A DNA stretch of 61,761 nt from a virus (IMGVR_UViG_3300028581_000044:1-61761), one strand, 5' to 3'; positions 15,513 through 23,969 are shown, counted from the first letter of the stretch. The notes: generated by a model not told the origin, from the letters alone. Translations and numbers: made by a program.

Positions 15513-16247
15513 TTGTAAAGCTGATATTATTTCTGGCTGTGGATCCGGATCAGATTTATCGTTTCTATATGACACATGTCCCCAAATGCCCGGTTTACCC
15601 GCCAATGCATCTCTTGATACATCCCACATATCATTATTATATGTCTTTGGAATATTCCATCTATCACATAAGTAATTAACTAATTTTGCAACAGAATTAA
15701 TTTGTTCAGGTGTATATTTTTCGAAATATTTATAATCTCTAAATGGTTTCTCGAATATTTGAACGTTATTTTCAGGTATTACAATTTTTGGGTTTCCAAC
15801 TTCTTTACCAATGTTTGCATCCCAATAAGAAGGGTGAAAACCATTCATATCTTTTATTAAACCACCCCAACGACATATTTCTATACCAATTGTCGTTTTA
15901 TTTAAAATTGTATTTCTTGTTCCGGAATCTGTAAATCCAAGTTGTTGTAGAAAACTACTTTTAACACCCAAATGATGTGCCCAATATTTTGATGAATATA
16001 ATTGGTAAATTTTACCATCACCTTGAATAATAAAATGGGTAGCTATTCTTTCTGGTCCTTGTAACCACCAATTTACAACTCCGTTAGCGTTCGGACCTGA
16101 AACAGTATGATGAAGAGTGATTTGAGTTTTTGCTGTTTCTTCTCTATAATATTGATTTTCAGGAAAGTTCACTTGAACCAATTCTGATAAATTTAATTGT
16201 TCTGGCATATTTCTTGTGATTATTTTCTCGTATATATTGATTTTCAA
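15501..16247 (-). CDS. N-acetylmuramoyl-L-alanine amidase, probable endolysin
   Basis: 248 residues of the amidase_2/T7-lysozyme type. Zinc ligands are visible in TLHHTVSG near residue 45 and in the C-terminal GHVSYRNDKSDPDPQ. The core motifs ATHFIIQGDGKIYQLY and AHHLGVKSS are intact. It would cut the bond between N-acetylmuramic acid and L-alanine in host peptidoglycan at lysis. No signal peptide is seen, so a holin or other release path would be needed. An upstream terminator belongs to the next gene. Confidence 0.88.
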   Translation of the reverse strand: MKINIYEKIITRNMPEQLNLSELVQVNFPENQYYREETAKTQITLHHTVSGPNANGVVNWWLQGPERIATHFIIQGDGKIYQLYSSKYWAHHLGVKSSFLQQLGFTDSGTRNTILNKTTIGIEICRWGGLIKDMNGFHPSYWDANIGKEVGNPKIVIPENNVQIFEKPFRDYKYFEKYTPEQINSVAKLVNYLCDRWNIPKTYNNDMWDVSRDALAGKPGIWGHVSYRNDKSDPDPQPEIISALQSLV

Positions 16248-16250
16248 GCA

Positions 16251-16280
16251 TAAAAAAACCGATAAAATAATTTATCGGTT
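16251..16280 (-). terminator. intrinsic terminator (minus strand)
   Basis: AACCGATAAA (16257-16266) pairs with TTTATCGGTT (16271-16280). On the minus strand the stem is followed by a seven-T run. It ends the operon whose last gene stops at 16301. Confidence 0.8.
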
Positions 16281-16300
16281 TCTTGAAATTGTTTCAATTT

Positions 16301-17548
16301 TTATTCTTTCAATTTATCTTTTATTTTTTCAACTATTTCTGTTATCATATCATCAATATTTGTATTCATTTTGAATTTTGGATATGTACTGGAAAATTTA
16401 TTTATAATATATTTTTGACCATCAAATTCTTTTTGAGCACCTATTACAATTTTAAAATCTTTTATATTTTGTCCTTTAGCCCACCATTCACCTATTTCAA
16501 ATCTTGTTGTTTGGGCATAACTTCTACCTTCAATTTTTTCTTTTTCTTTAGCTAGCCAGAAAACAATTATACCATTCTTTGACGCATTATCTAAATAATA
16601 CGATTCCCAATCAACTTGTTCATTATAAACAAAATCTTTACTTTTTTCCAATCTTCTTGGTGAACAAATAACAATATTTTTGTTTTCTTTTAAATTTTTG
16701 AATTCTTTTTGAATTTTTTCAATGAATTCTTCTTGCCATTCTGTTGCACCTTGAATAGGTCCGGCGAGAAATACGACAATATCTTTATTATTTTCAAAAT
16801 TTTCAACAATATCATATTCTGGTGCTCTTAATACTTTCACTTCACCTTTTTTATGTTGAATATTTGAATTTAATTCACCAGCAAATACATTTTGATCATA
16901 GTGAATCCTAATACCATTCATTTGAAATTTTATTAAATCTTCGGAAACTGGCATAAAATGCCAAGCATCGACACCAACATTTATCATATTTCTTTGTACT
17001 TTCCAAGTACCGTGGATGTGTCCTGTGATGTTGAAGAAATTTGGTTTCGTATTAGTCGGAAAATGATTAATATAAACAATTTCGTTTCCGATTTCTAATT
17101 CTAGTTCGTCTACAACTTTGGTAAAATATTTAGATAAAATTTTATCTGATATTTCATATTTAGCCGTTCCACCATTTTCAACAGAAATATCGTAATTGCC
17201 TTTTACCAACCATTTTTCACCGTTTAATTTCTTTAAATTTTCTAATCCTTCTTTAGTCATCGATACATCACCGACTACAATGACCAAATCATTTTCATTT
17301 ATTGTTTTATTCCAATTTTTAATAATATATTTATCAACTTCATTAGAATTATTGAACATTAAATCTCTACCATAAAGATTTAATCTATCATCTTGAAAAT
17401 GAATATCTGATATAAAAAATCTTTTTCTTTTTGAAATATTTTTTGTTTTCTCTAACATTATATTTCTAAATTCTTGTGGGTTTCTACATATTTTTTCTTC
17501 CATTATATTTATATTTATTTCATTAATAAAATTTTCAAATGTTTTCAT
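16301..17548 (-). CDS. capsid-targeted metallophosphoesterase fused to nucleoside 2-deoxyribosyltransferase-like domain
   Basis: 415 residues. The N-terminus MKTFENFINEI is a capsid-targeting-like tag with a predicted cut after I-N-E. A calcineurin-type phosphoesterase follows (FFISDIHFQDD, VVGDVS, LVKGNYDIS, YINHFP, ITGHIHGTW). From about residue 265 comes a second domain, VVFLAGPIQGATEWQEE ... GIIVFWLAKE ... RSYAQTTRFEIGEWWAKG, typical of nucleoside 2-deoxyribosyltransferase-like enzymes with the catalytic Glu in RFEIGEW. If injected, it could alter host nucleotides early in infection. Substrates are unknown. The start overlaps the upstream gene stop. Confidence 0.82.
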   Translation of the reverse strand: MKTFENFINEININIMEEKICRNPQEFRNIMLEKTKNISKRKRFFISDIHFQDDRLNLYGRDLMFNNSNEVDKYIIKNWNKTINENDLVIVVGDVSMTKEGLENLKKLNGEKWLVKGNYDISVENGGTAKYEISDKILSKYFTKVVDELELEIGNEIVYINHFPTNTKPNFFNITGHIHGTWKVQRNMINVGVDAWHFMPVSEDLIKFQMNGIRIHYDQNVFAGELNSNIQHKKGEVKVLRAPEYDIVENFENNKDIVVFLAGPIQGATEWQEEFIEKIQKEFKNLKENKNIVICSPRRLEKSKDFVYNEQVDWESYYLDNASKNGIIVFWLAKEKEKIEGRSYAQTTRFEIGEWWAKGQNIKDFKIVIGAQKEFDGQKYIINKFSSTYPKFKMNTNIDDMITEIVEKIKDKLKE

Positions 17549-17865
17549 TATTCTATCTTATTTTTATTATTAAAATATGATTCTGATTCTGTCTCATCAA
17601 TTTTCTCATTCAAAGAATAAATTTCATTATACAATTCTAATGCTTCTGTATAAAGTTCATGAGATTCTGGAATTTCATCTAATGCTTCCATTGCTTCCTC
17701 TGGTGAATCATAATCCTCCCAATCATCTGGATCATCACCTTTAAATTTACAATAAAGTATATTTGCTTTATTGAGTAAAATCGACATTTTATCATACAAT
17801 CCAGCATCTTCCGAAGCTTCAGTATAATCTTCGTTAATAAACTGTTTAAATTTTTTAATTTTCAT
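17548..17865 (-). CDS. small acidic protein with capsid-targeting N-terminus
   Basis: About 105 residues from the ATG at 17865 (a longer frame from 17898 would hide the tag). It starts MKIKKFKQFINEDYTEAS, with a predicted cut after I-N-E. The remainder is very acidic and helical (DDPDDWEDYDSPEEAMEALDEIPESHELYTEALELY), possibly DNA-mimicking or binding a basic partner. It is one of five consecutive tagged genes. Confidence 0.72.
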   Translation of the reverse strand: MKIKKFKQFINEDYTEASEDAGLYDKMSILLNKANILYCKFKGDDPDDWEDYDSPEEAMEALDEIPESHELYTEALELYNEIYSLNEKIDETESESYFNNKNKIE

Positions 17866-17879
17866 GTTCTCGTTTTTTT

Positions 17880-18380
17880 TTACAATTGTTTTGTCCAAAT
17901 ATAATATCCTTCTTTCTCACCTTTATGTTCGAAACCAGAAATCATAGTGATTATTTTTATTATTTCTTCAATAGTTAATATATTATTGAATGTGAATTTT
18001 AAATCATCTTTATTAATAAAAGATACAGGTTTAACATTTATTCCATAAATATTTAAACTGTTTGGTAAATTGGAATAGAATTCAGAAATAGAAAGATTTG
18101 TAATGTTGTTTTTAACGGTTTCCTCTATCTCCTGTTTGCCCAAAATTATAACCCTAAATTGTACCCTGTTACTATTGAGGATGTCACCAGTCAAGTCATT
18201 TACCTTAAAAATATGTCTTACAGCATCTTCCACATCAATATAATTTTCAAATGTATTAAAATAGGTTGCAATCATGGTTTTATGACCCTTATCCGCTGGT
18301 TTTAATCCTACGGTGATTTCATTTATTCTAATACCGGGAATATTAAAAGATTCATTAAATTGTTGCCAGTTTTTCACCAT
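17880..18380 (-). CDS. small protein with capsid-targeting-like N-terminus
   Basis: About 166 residues from ATG 18380, starting MVKNWQQFNESFN, with a predicted cut after F-N-E. The body is an alpha/beta domain with two halves of similar layout (VEDAVRHIFKVNDLTGDIL and TIEEIIKIITMISGFEHKG). No known family. The start lies just before the stop of the upstream tagged gene. Confidence 0.65.
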   Translation of the reverse strand: MVKNWQQFNESFNIPGIRINEITVGLKPADKGHKTMIATYFNTFENYIDVEDAVRHIFKVNDLTGDILNSNRVQFRVIILGKQEIEETVKNNITNLSISEFYSNLPNSLNIYGINVKPVSFINKDDLKFTFNNILTIEEIIKIITMISGFEHKGEKEGYYIWTKQL

Positions 18381-18381
18381 T

Positions 18382-18612
18382 TTAAATATCATTTTTTATT
18401 TCTTTCAAATCTTCAACAGAATATTTTTCTAGTCTATTTTGTGAATATGTATTTTCTTTTGAATCCATTATTGAACGTATCAAATCGTGTTTTTCTTTTG
18501 CCAATTCTGTTACACTACCTTGTTCTTTTTTCCAATTTGACCAGAATAAATCAGAATCGAATTTATTTTCTTTACCTTCATTTAAAAAATTTGAAAAACT
18601 TAATAATTTCAT
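18382..18612 (-). CDS. small protein with capsid-targeting N-terminus
   Basis: 76 residues: MKLLSFSNFLNEGKEN then a charged helical body (WKKEQGSVTELAKEKHDLIRSIM). Predicted cut after L-N-E. It overlaps the upstream tagged gene by 4 nt (ATG within TAA context) and precedes another one. No other motif. Confidence 0.7.
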   Translation of the reverse strand: MKLLSFSNFLNEGKENKFDSDLFWSNWKKEQGSVTELAKEKHDLIRSIMDSKENTYSQNRLEKYSVEDLKEIKNDI

Positions 18613-18887
18613 ATTTTACATATTAATTTTTTTGGTCCTATAACAATATCATAGTTTCTATCAACCGTATATATTTTATCTGGACAATGAAAATATAAAC
18701 CATTATCATCACCAGTTGCATCCAATACTGTTTCATTAATAACACCTTCCATAGAATGAAATTGAATTTGATCATCATATTGAATAGTTAAATCACTTAT
18801 CTTATCGGATAAATCTTTATTATTCAAACCGGTATAATCAACAATTTGTTGTGATTCTAAAATAAGAAATTGTTTAAAAGTTTTCAT
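18609..18887 (-). CDS. small protein with capsid-targeting N-terminus
   Basis: 92 residues. MKTFKQFLILES matches the T4-type tag very well, with a predicted cut after I-L-E. The rest is a small acidic beta-rich domain (VLDATGDDNGLYFHCPDKIYTVDRNYDIVIGPKKLICKI). It is first of the tagged run 18887-16301, with a TTTTAATATATAC motif about 20 nt upstream on this strand. Confidence 0.74.
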   Translation of the reverse strand: MKTFKQFLILESQQIVDYTGLNNKDLSDKISDLTIQYDDQIQFHSMEGVINETVLDATGDDNGLYFHCPDKIYTVDRNYDIVIGPKKLICKI

Positions 18888-18923
18888 TAATATAAACTTT
18901 GATTTTCAGTATATATTAAAATG

Positions 18924-19892
18924 TTAAATTGATTTTTTAATATGAATTAAATCTTCTGTATATGAATCCTTTTTGAAAAGATAACCTTTACCATCAGACT
19001 TTTTATCTACTTCTTGATTGAAAAAATAATAAACATTATCGTTATTTGAAAACGCAAAATAATCAACATCATCTGAATATGATTTTATCGCCCTTACAGA
19101 ACAATGAACTATTATTTTGTGATTTTCCATCCCCCATATCACACCATCATTTCTAATAGTTTTTATTTGCATTGTTTTCCCCGTAATATCCGGTGGATTT
19201 ATAAATATTAAATCTATACCTTTTTCGATATCTAATAAATCACCACTATCTGTTGTTACAAATTCATATTCTTTTGATTTTAAATCATTGATTACTTTTT
19301 CAACTGAACTTTTTCCCAAAGATTTTGTTATTATTATTTCTTTTATCATTTTTGGAAACAAATTTCCTTTTTGGTCAAATATTCCACTTGAATATTTTCT
19401 AAATAATTCTTTAATATGGTCTAAAAATTGAACTTTGGTGTTGTAACTAAAATTTATATCAATACCAATTTTTTGAAAATAATCTATCACTTGCCAAATA
19501 GCTTGTTCGTGTGATTCCAAAAAATTAATTAATGATCTTTCTTTTGGATCTAAATTCCCATAATATTTTTTATAATTTTCAACAATATCTATATTATCTA
19601 TCAGATTAAAATATTCAGTAAAATCCCAACCAGTTTTTTTAACACCCATACTTTTAAATTTATGAATAAAATCATGTTTACCAGTAATAATGATATATTT
19701 AAATAATTTCTTTAAATCATATGGTAATTTTACTGTATCAATCCATTTATCAGGATAATTATTTAAATAAAATTTTCGTAATTCAGATCTAATTATATTC
19801 ATTATGTGCCATTTTAAAGTGGCACGTTCACCATTATAAATGAATTTATATTTATCTCTATATATGGTTTCAAAATATTCTTTTGTTATCAT
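18924..19892 (-). CDS. putative PD-(D/E)XK-fold nuclease
   Basis: 322 residues. The first 200 are helical and unfamiliar. The C-terminal third has SVEKVINDLKSKEYEFVTTDSGDLLDIEKGIDLIFINPPDITGKTMQIKTIRND, which fits the D ... QxK core of restriction-fold nucleases (G-x-D-L, then a strand with Q-x-K). Overlaps the SET gene by 4 nt. A DNA-cleaving role is inferred from this weak core only. Confidence 0.6.
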   Translation of the reverse strand: MITKEYFETIYRDKYKFIYNGERATLKWHIMNIIRSELRKFYLNNYPDKWIDTVKLPYDLKKLFKYIIITGKHDFIHKFKSMGVKKTGWDFTEYFNLIDNIDIVENYKKYYGNLDPKERSLINFLESHEQAIWQVIDYFQKIGIDINFSYNTKVQFLDHIKELFRKYSSGIFDQKGNLFPKMIKEIIITKSLGKSSVEKVINDLKSKEYEFVTTDSGDLLDIEKGIDLIFINPPDITGKTMQIKTIRNDGVIWGMENHKIIVHCSVRAIKSYSDDVDYFAFSNNDNVYYFFNQEVDKKSDGKGYLFKKDSYTEDLIHIKKSI

Positions 19893-20296
19893 TTAACATT
19901 TATATGAGTTCTTCCATCTTTCCAATAACTTTCAGATCCATAATAAACTAAAATTTCTTCATCTTTTTTTATAAATCTTTTTGTTTTGAAAATGAATAAT
20001 CTGTTTTCTTCATCGGTGTACCAAAAAGCACTACTTTCAGTATTTGAATGATTATAAAGACAGGTAAAACCAAATGGGATAGCTTGTTCCTTCCATTTTG
20101 GCACATTAGCTGGAAAATTAAAACGATAATCAATAAATAGAGATGAAGATTCATATGGATCCATAGGTAAAGTTAAAAAAGGAGCTTCCTCAAGAATTTC
20201 ATCTTGTTCAATATCTTCTTTTGCAAAAACACCCCAGCCAGCGATGGGTGATCTTCTTATTTCTATTTTTGGATTGTGGTATAATATATCTTTCAT
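19889..20296 (-). CDS. SET-domain protein lysine methyltransferase
   Basis: 135 residues, essentially one SET domain: SPIAGWGVFAKEDIEQDEIL at the N-terminus, the YNHSNTESSAFW version of the NHS/C cofactor motif near residue 85, and FIKKDEEILVYYGSESYW, where the Tyr matches the catalytic Tyr. SET enzymes methylate lysine using S-adenosylmethionine. Phage SET proteins are uncommon and their targets are unknown. It is sandwiched by 4-nt overlaps between the nuclease-like gene and GDP-fucose synthase, forming one operon. Confidence 0.85.
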   Translation of the reverse strand: MKDILYHNPKIEIRRSPIAGWGVFAKEDIEQDEILEEAPFLTLPMDPYESSSLFIDYRFNFPANVPKWKEQAIPFGFTCLYNHSNTESSAFWYTDEENRLFIFKTKRFIKKDEEILVYYGSESYWKDGRTHINVK

Positions 20297-21255
20297 TGTT
20301 TAAATAAAGGGTGATTTTTTAATAATTCTTCATATGTTTGTTTAATACCATCTTCTAATCCAATTTTAGGTTTCCAACCCAAATTCATTAATTTAGTAGA
20401 ATCCAAAAATTTTCTTGGTGTTCCATTCGGATATTGTGAGTTAAAATTTATCCTACCCGAAAAACCAACAACATCTTTAATGATATACGCTAATTCTTCG
20501 ATTGTAACTTCTTGACCACTACCAACATTTATTATTTCACTGGAATCATAATTATCCATTAAAAATAAAGCTGCGTCTGCCAAATCTGAAACGTGTAGAA
20601 ATTCTCTTTTTGGTGTGCCATCACCCCACAATTCAACTCTTGAATCTATTATTTTATTCCAGAATTTATCATTTTGTGCATCATGAAATTTTCTTAACAT
20701 TCCGGGTAAAACATGAGAATTTTTTAAATCATAATTGTCATTTATACTTCCGTAAAGATTGGTAGGCATTAATGAAATATAATTTGTACCATACTGGAAA
20801 TTGTATTTTTGACACATTATAATTCCGGCTATTTTGGAAATAGCATATCCATTATTTGTTTTTTCCAATTCAGAAGTTAATAAATATTCTTCCTTAATTG
20901 GTTGTTCACAATCCCTTGGATAAATGCAACTACTACCTAAAAATAATAATTTCTTAACACCCGATAAATAAGATGAATGAATTATATTTGTTTCAATAGT
21001 TAAATTACTATAAACAAATTCAGCTGGAAAAGTGGAATTTGCATAAATCCCACCTACTTTAGCAGCCGCTACAAAAACATATTCTGGTTTTATAAAATTA
21101 AAAAAATGTTCTACATCACTTTGTCTAGTTAAATCTAACTCTGAATGAGTCATTGTTATTATGTTTGTATAACCATCGTTTTTTAGTTTCTTGACTATTT
21201 CAGAACCAACTAATCCACGATGACCAGCAACATAAATTTTACTATCTTTATTCAC
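20293..21255 (-). CDS. fcl: GDP-L-fucose synthase
   Basis: 320 residues of the short-chain dehydrogenase family. It converts GDP-4-keto-6-deoxy-mannose to GDP-L-fucose with NADPH. Motifs: GHRGLVGSEIVKKL for nucleotide binding, AAAKVGGIYANSTFPAEF, LGSSCIYPRD with the catalytic Ser, and the Y-x3-K in GYAISKIAGI. LPTNLYG-type and GDGTPKREFLHVSDLA segments are present. It may alter host surface sugars or a virion glycan. No GDP-mannose dehydratase is in the window. Confidence 0.92.
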   Translation of the reverse strand: MNKDSKIYVAGHRGLVGSEIVKKLKNDGYTNIITMTHSELDLTRQSDVEHFFNFIKPEYVFVAAAKVGGIYANSTFPAEFVYSNLTIETNIIHSSYLSGVKKLLFLGSSCIYPRDCEQPIKEEYLLTSELEKTNNGYAISKIAGIIMCQKYNFQYGTNYISLMPTNLYGSINDNYDLKNSHVLPGMLRKFHDAQNDKFWNKIIDSRVELWGDGTPKREFLHVSDLADAALFLMDNYDSSEIINVGSGQEVTIEELAYIIKDVVGFSGRINFNSQYPNGTPRKFLDSTKLMNLGWKPKIGLEDGIKQTYEELLKNHPLFKQ

Positions 21256-21266
21256 ACATAAGGTTC

Positions 21267-21428
21267 TTATTTTTTAACCGATGTCTTGGCTTCGTTTACA
21301 AAAACACTATATGCAGAAAGTGATTTTAAAACTTCATTGTTTTTGTCTATGAGTTTTCTCATTTTAGATTTATTTTCAGGATTTTTCCTGAATCTTTTCT
21401 TAATTCTCTTCTTAATACTCTGTCCCAT
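21267..21428 (-). CDS. small basic protein
   Basis: 53 residues, MGQSIKKRIKKRFRKNPENKSKMRKLI..., highly basic and helical, ending FVNEAKTSVKK. The frame fills the space between the fucose synthase gene and the next gene with good spacing on the same strand. It may be a nucleic-acid-binding protein; no family recognised. Confidence 0.6.
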   Translation of the reverse strand: MGQSIKKRIKKRFRKNPENKSKMRKLIDKNNEVLKSLSAYSVFVNEAKTSVKK

Positions 21429-21437
21429 ATATTTATT

Positions 21438-21704
21438 TTATTTTTTAATACTTTCAAGATATTTTTTAACATCTTCAACTTTACACCACATACCATCACC
21501 GGGAAGTAAACAATTATTATGATCAGTACCACCCCAATTTCTTGATACCATTCCACCATAATTAGGTCTTGGATATCCCATTTGAACTAAATCATATGTT
21601 GGTATTGGAAACCAATCTGGATGTAATTTACCGTTATCTGAATATTCTTTAATAATATCGATTTCATCAGTATCGAGTTCTCTTGCAATATAATTATCTT
21701 CCAT
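21438..21704 (-). CDS. hypothetical protein
   Basis: 88 residues, acidic, with a Gly-Asn-rich middle (PRPNYGGMVSRNWGGTDHNNCLLPGDGMW). It lies 1 nt after the preceding gene in a minus-strand operon. No known domain. Confidence 0.6.
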   Translation of the reverse strand: MEDNYIARELDTDEIDIIKEYSDNGKLHPDWFPIPTYDLVQMGYPRPNYGGMVSRNWGGTDHNNCLLPGDGMWCKVEDVKKYLESIKK

Positions 21705-21705
21705 T

Positions 21706-21906
21706 TTATTTTATTTTTTCTTTAAAGTCAGAACAGTCTGACCAAATATCAATTGATTCGTTTATATTTTCATCCGTCATTTCACCAAAATCAGATTCGT
21801 CAAATTCCCAATGTTCTTTTTCACAATAATGAAAAGAAATATCATCCAATTTTTTAATGATTCCACCATCATGAAATTTCATATGTTCACAATCATCACA
21901 TTTCAT
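21706..21906 (-). CDS. small Cys-containing acidic protein
   Basis: 66 residues with MKCDDCEHMKFHDGG and a later HYCEKEHW and DCSDF. The Cys/His pattern suggests a small metal-binding fold. Overlaps the upstream gene by 4 nt. Confidence 0.6.
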   Translation of the reverse strand: MKCDDCEHMKFHDGGIIKKLDDISFHYCEKEHWEFDESDFGEMTDENINESIDIWSDCSDFKEKIK

Positions 21907-22244
21907 ATATTACCTATAATTTTTAGTTCATCTTGTAATCTTTGACATTCCAATGATATATTTATAAATTCATCCCAGTCAAAATCTGGACCAACACTAT
22001 CTAATTTAGAATGTAATAACATTAATAATGTTTTTGTTTCGTTTAATATCATTTTATTGTCTCTTTCTATAAGATATTTATGCCAAAGTTTAAAATCATC
22101 ACCATTTTGAAAACTTTCAATAATAGTCATATTTTCTAATTGGTATCTTTCTGGTAATTTGTGTAATCTTAAAAACCAATTTACAAAATCAATAACTTTA
22201 TTATTTGACCAACGATAATTAATCACCTTTTTCATAATATTCAA
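21903..22244 (-). CDS. hypothetical helical protein
   Basis: About 110-113 residues (starts at 22244 or at MKKVINYR, 22235), all helical, with WSNNKVIDFVNWFLRLHKLPERYQLENM and TLLMLLHSKLDSVG. Overlaps the 3' end of the gp62-like gene. No recognised family. Confidence 0.6.
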   Translation of the reverse strand: MNIMKKVINYRWSNNKVIDFVNWFLRLHKLPERYQLENMTIIESFQNGDDFKLWHKYLIERDNKMILNETKTLLMLLHSKLDSVGPDFDWDEFINISLECQRLQDELKIIGNI

Positions 22245-22620
22245 TTTGTTTCAATTCTTTATCTAGATCCTTTTTAAAATGTTTTATCAAAAAATTCATT
22301 TCTTCCTCTTTCAATTCATATCGTTTAGCTATTTTATCATAACTTTTTTCTTTCTTCACCTTTTCGGTATCTTTCTTACTCTTTGTTTTCCAATACCAAC
22401 CCGGAATACCTTGTTGACTTTTGAAATAAACAAACCATTGATCAACAGCGGACGCTTTGTCAATTGATTTATCATTTAAAAATTGAGCTATTTTTGGATA
22501 CTTCAAACCAAATTTCCTATTTATAATGAAAAAGGAATTTATTTTATCTTCATCTGTTAATTCAGAATACTTGTCTTTATTGACGAAAATACAATCTACA
22601 ACTGTAATAAAATTTGCCAT
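22219..22620 (-). CDS. probable sliding-clamp loader small subunit (gp62-like)
   Basis: 133 residues. The pattern FFIINRKFGLKYPKIAQFLND, then PGWYWKTKSKK and YDKIAKRYELKEEEMNFLIKHFKKDLDKEL, follows the layout I know from T4-like gp62 proteins of cyanophages (FMINRxLS ... RFxKWxKK ... Vxxxyxxsxxxa). It would partner the gp44-like ATPase at 56369 to load the DNA polymerase clamp. It is far from that gene, whereas T4 has the two adjacent, so the call rests on weak sequence similarity. Confidence 0.5.
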   Translation of the reverse strand: MANFITVVDCIFVNKDKYSELTDEDKINSFFIINRKFGLKYPKIAQFLNDKSIDKASAVDQWFVYFKSQQGIPGWYWKTKSKKDTEKVKKEKSYDKIAKRYELKEEEMNFLIKHFKKDLDKELKQIEYYEKGD

Positions 22621-22660
22621 AACTATTTTATATAAATAACTATAAAATGTTTAATAAAAT

Positions 22661-22700
22661 TTCTTGTGAAAAACACTTATTTCTTGTGAAAAACACTTAT
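22661..22700. repeat. two tandem copies of a 20-bp sequence
   Basis: ttcttgtgaaaaacacttat occurs twice without spacer between the gene ends at 22620 and 22707. Each unit contains the small inverted repeat GTG-AAAAA-CAC. It could be a protein-binding site or replication slippage. Confidence 0.85.
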
Positions 22701-22706
22701 TATTTA

Positions 22707-23555
22707 TCAAATTATATCTTTATCTAATATATTATGATGGGTTCCCCCTTTATTAAATTTAACAGTATAAATATATTCTGAACCATATGCCCAATGTTCT
22801 TCCGGTTTATAATTCAACCTTTTAATTGTTTCTTGAACTGATTTTTTATTTAAAATCTTACCAGTTGTTCCTTTTGGAACTTCTATTACATCTATTCTTT
22901 TCCATTCACCAGTATTCGAATCAACTTCTAATGTTTTCCCCATAATATCCCTACTTGATTTAACTTTGGAACCTATTTCTTTTTCACCCGATAAACTATC
23001 ATCCACCATATATATTTTAGATGGATCAAAAACAACAATCTGATCACCATCTAAAGACGGTCCATACATCGTTTTATCTTTAAACCAAATTGCGTCATAT
23101 TTGGATTTTAAAAAATTTGTCATCTTTTTAGTTGCTTTAGTTCTATCTGATTTTCCTAATTCACCATTATAACCATTTTCCAACCACCATTTCATCATAT
23201 TTTTCTTAGAACTAAATCTTATTTCATGAATGTTTGAAACATCAAGATAAAATTCTTTTAGATTCTTTTCTGTTCCAAAATTGAATCTTTTTGCGATAGA
23301 TCTAACCGTTGTAAAATAAATACCATATCCTAAATGATGTAAAGGTGGGTAATATCCGGAATCATAAATATTTGATAAATACGTGTTTGATGGGTTTTCG
23401 TAAAATATTTTAAATCCTTGTGTAAAAATATTTTCCCAATTATGAGGTCTTGTTCCGTGATAAACTGGACCAAACATATTTTTATCTATTGCTTCTTGTT
23501 TGGATATTCTTTTCAATCCAGACTTACCCTCAAATATTTGAAAATTAGTTATCAT
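22707..23555 (-). CDS. capsid-targeted ADP-ribosyltransferase-like protein
   Basis: 282 residues. The N-terminus MITNFQIFEGKSG fits the capsid-targeting tag with a cut after I-F-E. The body has the PARP/toxin ART layout: GPVYHGTRPHNWENIFTQGFKIF, then GYGIYFTTVRSIAKRF, YDAIWFKD and GDQIVVFDPSKIYMV, the last placing an acidic or Gln residue near the active site. T4 likewise packages the ADP-ribosyltransferase Alt and injects it, so a similar early attack on host proteins is plausible. Next to gp25. Confidence 0.72.
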   Translation of the reverse strand: MITNFQIFEGKSGLKRISKQEAIDKNMFGPVYHGTRPHNWENIFTQGFKIFYENPSNTYLSNIYDSGYYPPLHHLGYGIYFTTVRSIAKRFNFGTEKNLKEFYLDVSNIHEIRFSSKKNMMKWWLENGYNGELGKSDRTKATKKMTNFLKSKYDAIWFKDKTMYGPSLDGDQIVVFDPSKIYMVDDSLSGEKEIGSKVKSSRDIMGKTLEVDSNTGEWKRIDVIEVPKGTTGKILNKKSVQETIKRLNYKPEEHWAYGSEYIYTVKFNKGGTHHNILDKDII

Positions 23556-23923
23556 CAGTTTATTATAAATTCTAAATTATATCCTTTGATTATAAAATCC
23601 AATACCAAAATATCCTGAACTTTTCCTTCATAGATATTTATAAACATTTGATAACCGATTGTTTCTAATTCTGGAATATAATATGATATTTGTTTTGAAA
23701 TTAAGTTTCTTAAATCATTAGCTGGAACTTGGGTTTGCCAAAGATAATATTCCAAATCTGCACCGAAACCAATGTCACCAAATAATTCCCCTGTTCTTGT
23801 AAACAATAACATCTCTAATTTTTGAACAATGACTTCAATTGTATCATCCTGTATCATTTTATATGGTACATATCTGGAATGACCGGGATATCTAATGTAT
23901 AAATCTTTAAAATCTGTATCCAC
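23555..23923 (-). CDS. gp25-like baseplate wedge protein
   Basis: 122 residues from a GTG start. The gp25/W family signature is visible: TIEVIVQKLEMLLFTRTGELFGDIGFGADLEYYLWQT, followed by the helix LRNLISKQISYYIPELETIG and a C-terminal strand. gp25 binds sheath and wedge in contractile-tail baseplates, so this phage is a myovirus. The start overlaps that of the ART gene stop (ATG/GTG junction). Confidence 0.85.
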   Translation of the reverse strand: MDTDFKDLYIRYPGHSRYVPYKMIQDDTIEVIVQKLEMLLFTRTGELFGDIGFGADLEYYLWQTQVPANDLRNLISKQISYYIPELETIGYQMFINIYEGKVQDILVLDFIIKGYNLEFIIN

Positions 23924-23969
23924 TTTGGTTTGACTTTTCTTTATATATATTAAAAAAGATGATCTCGAA

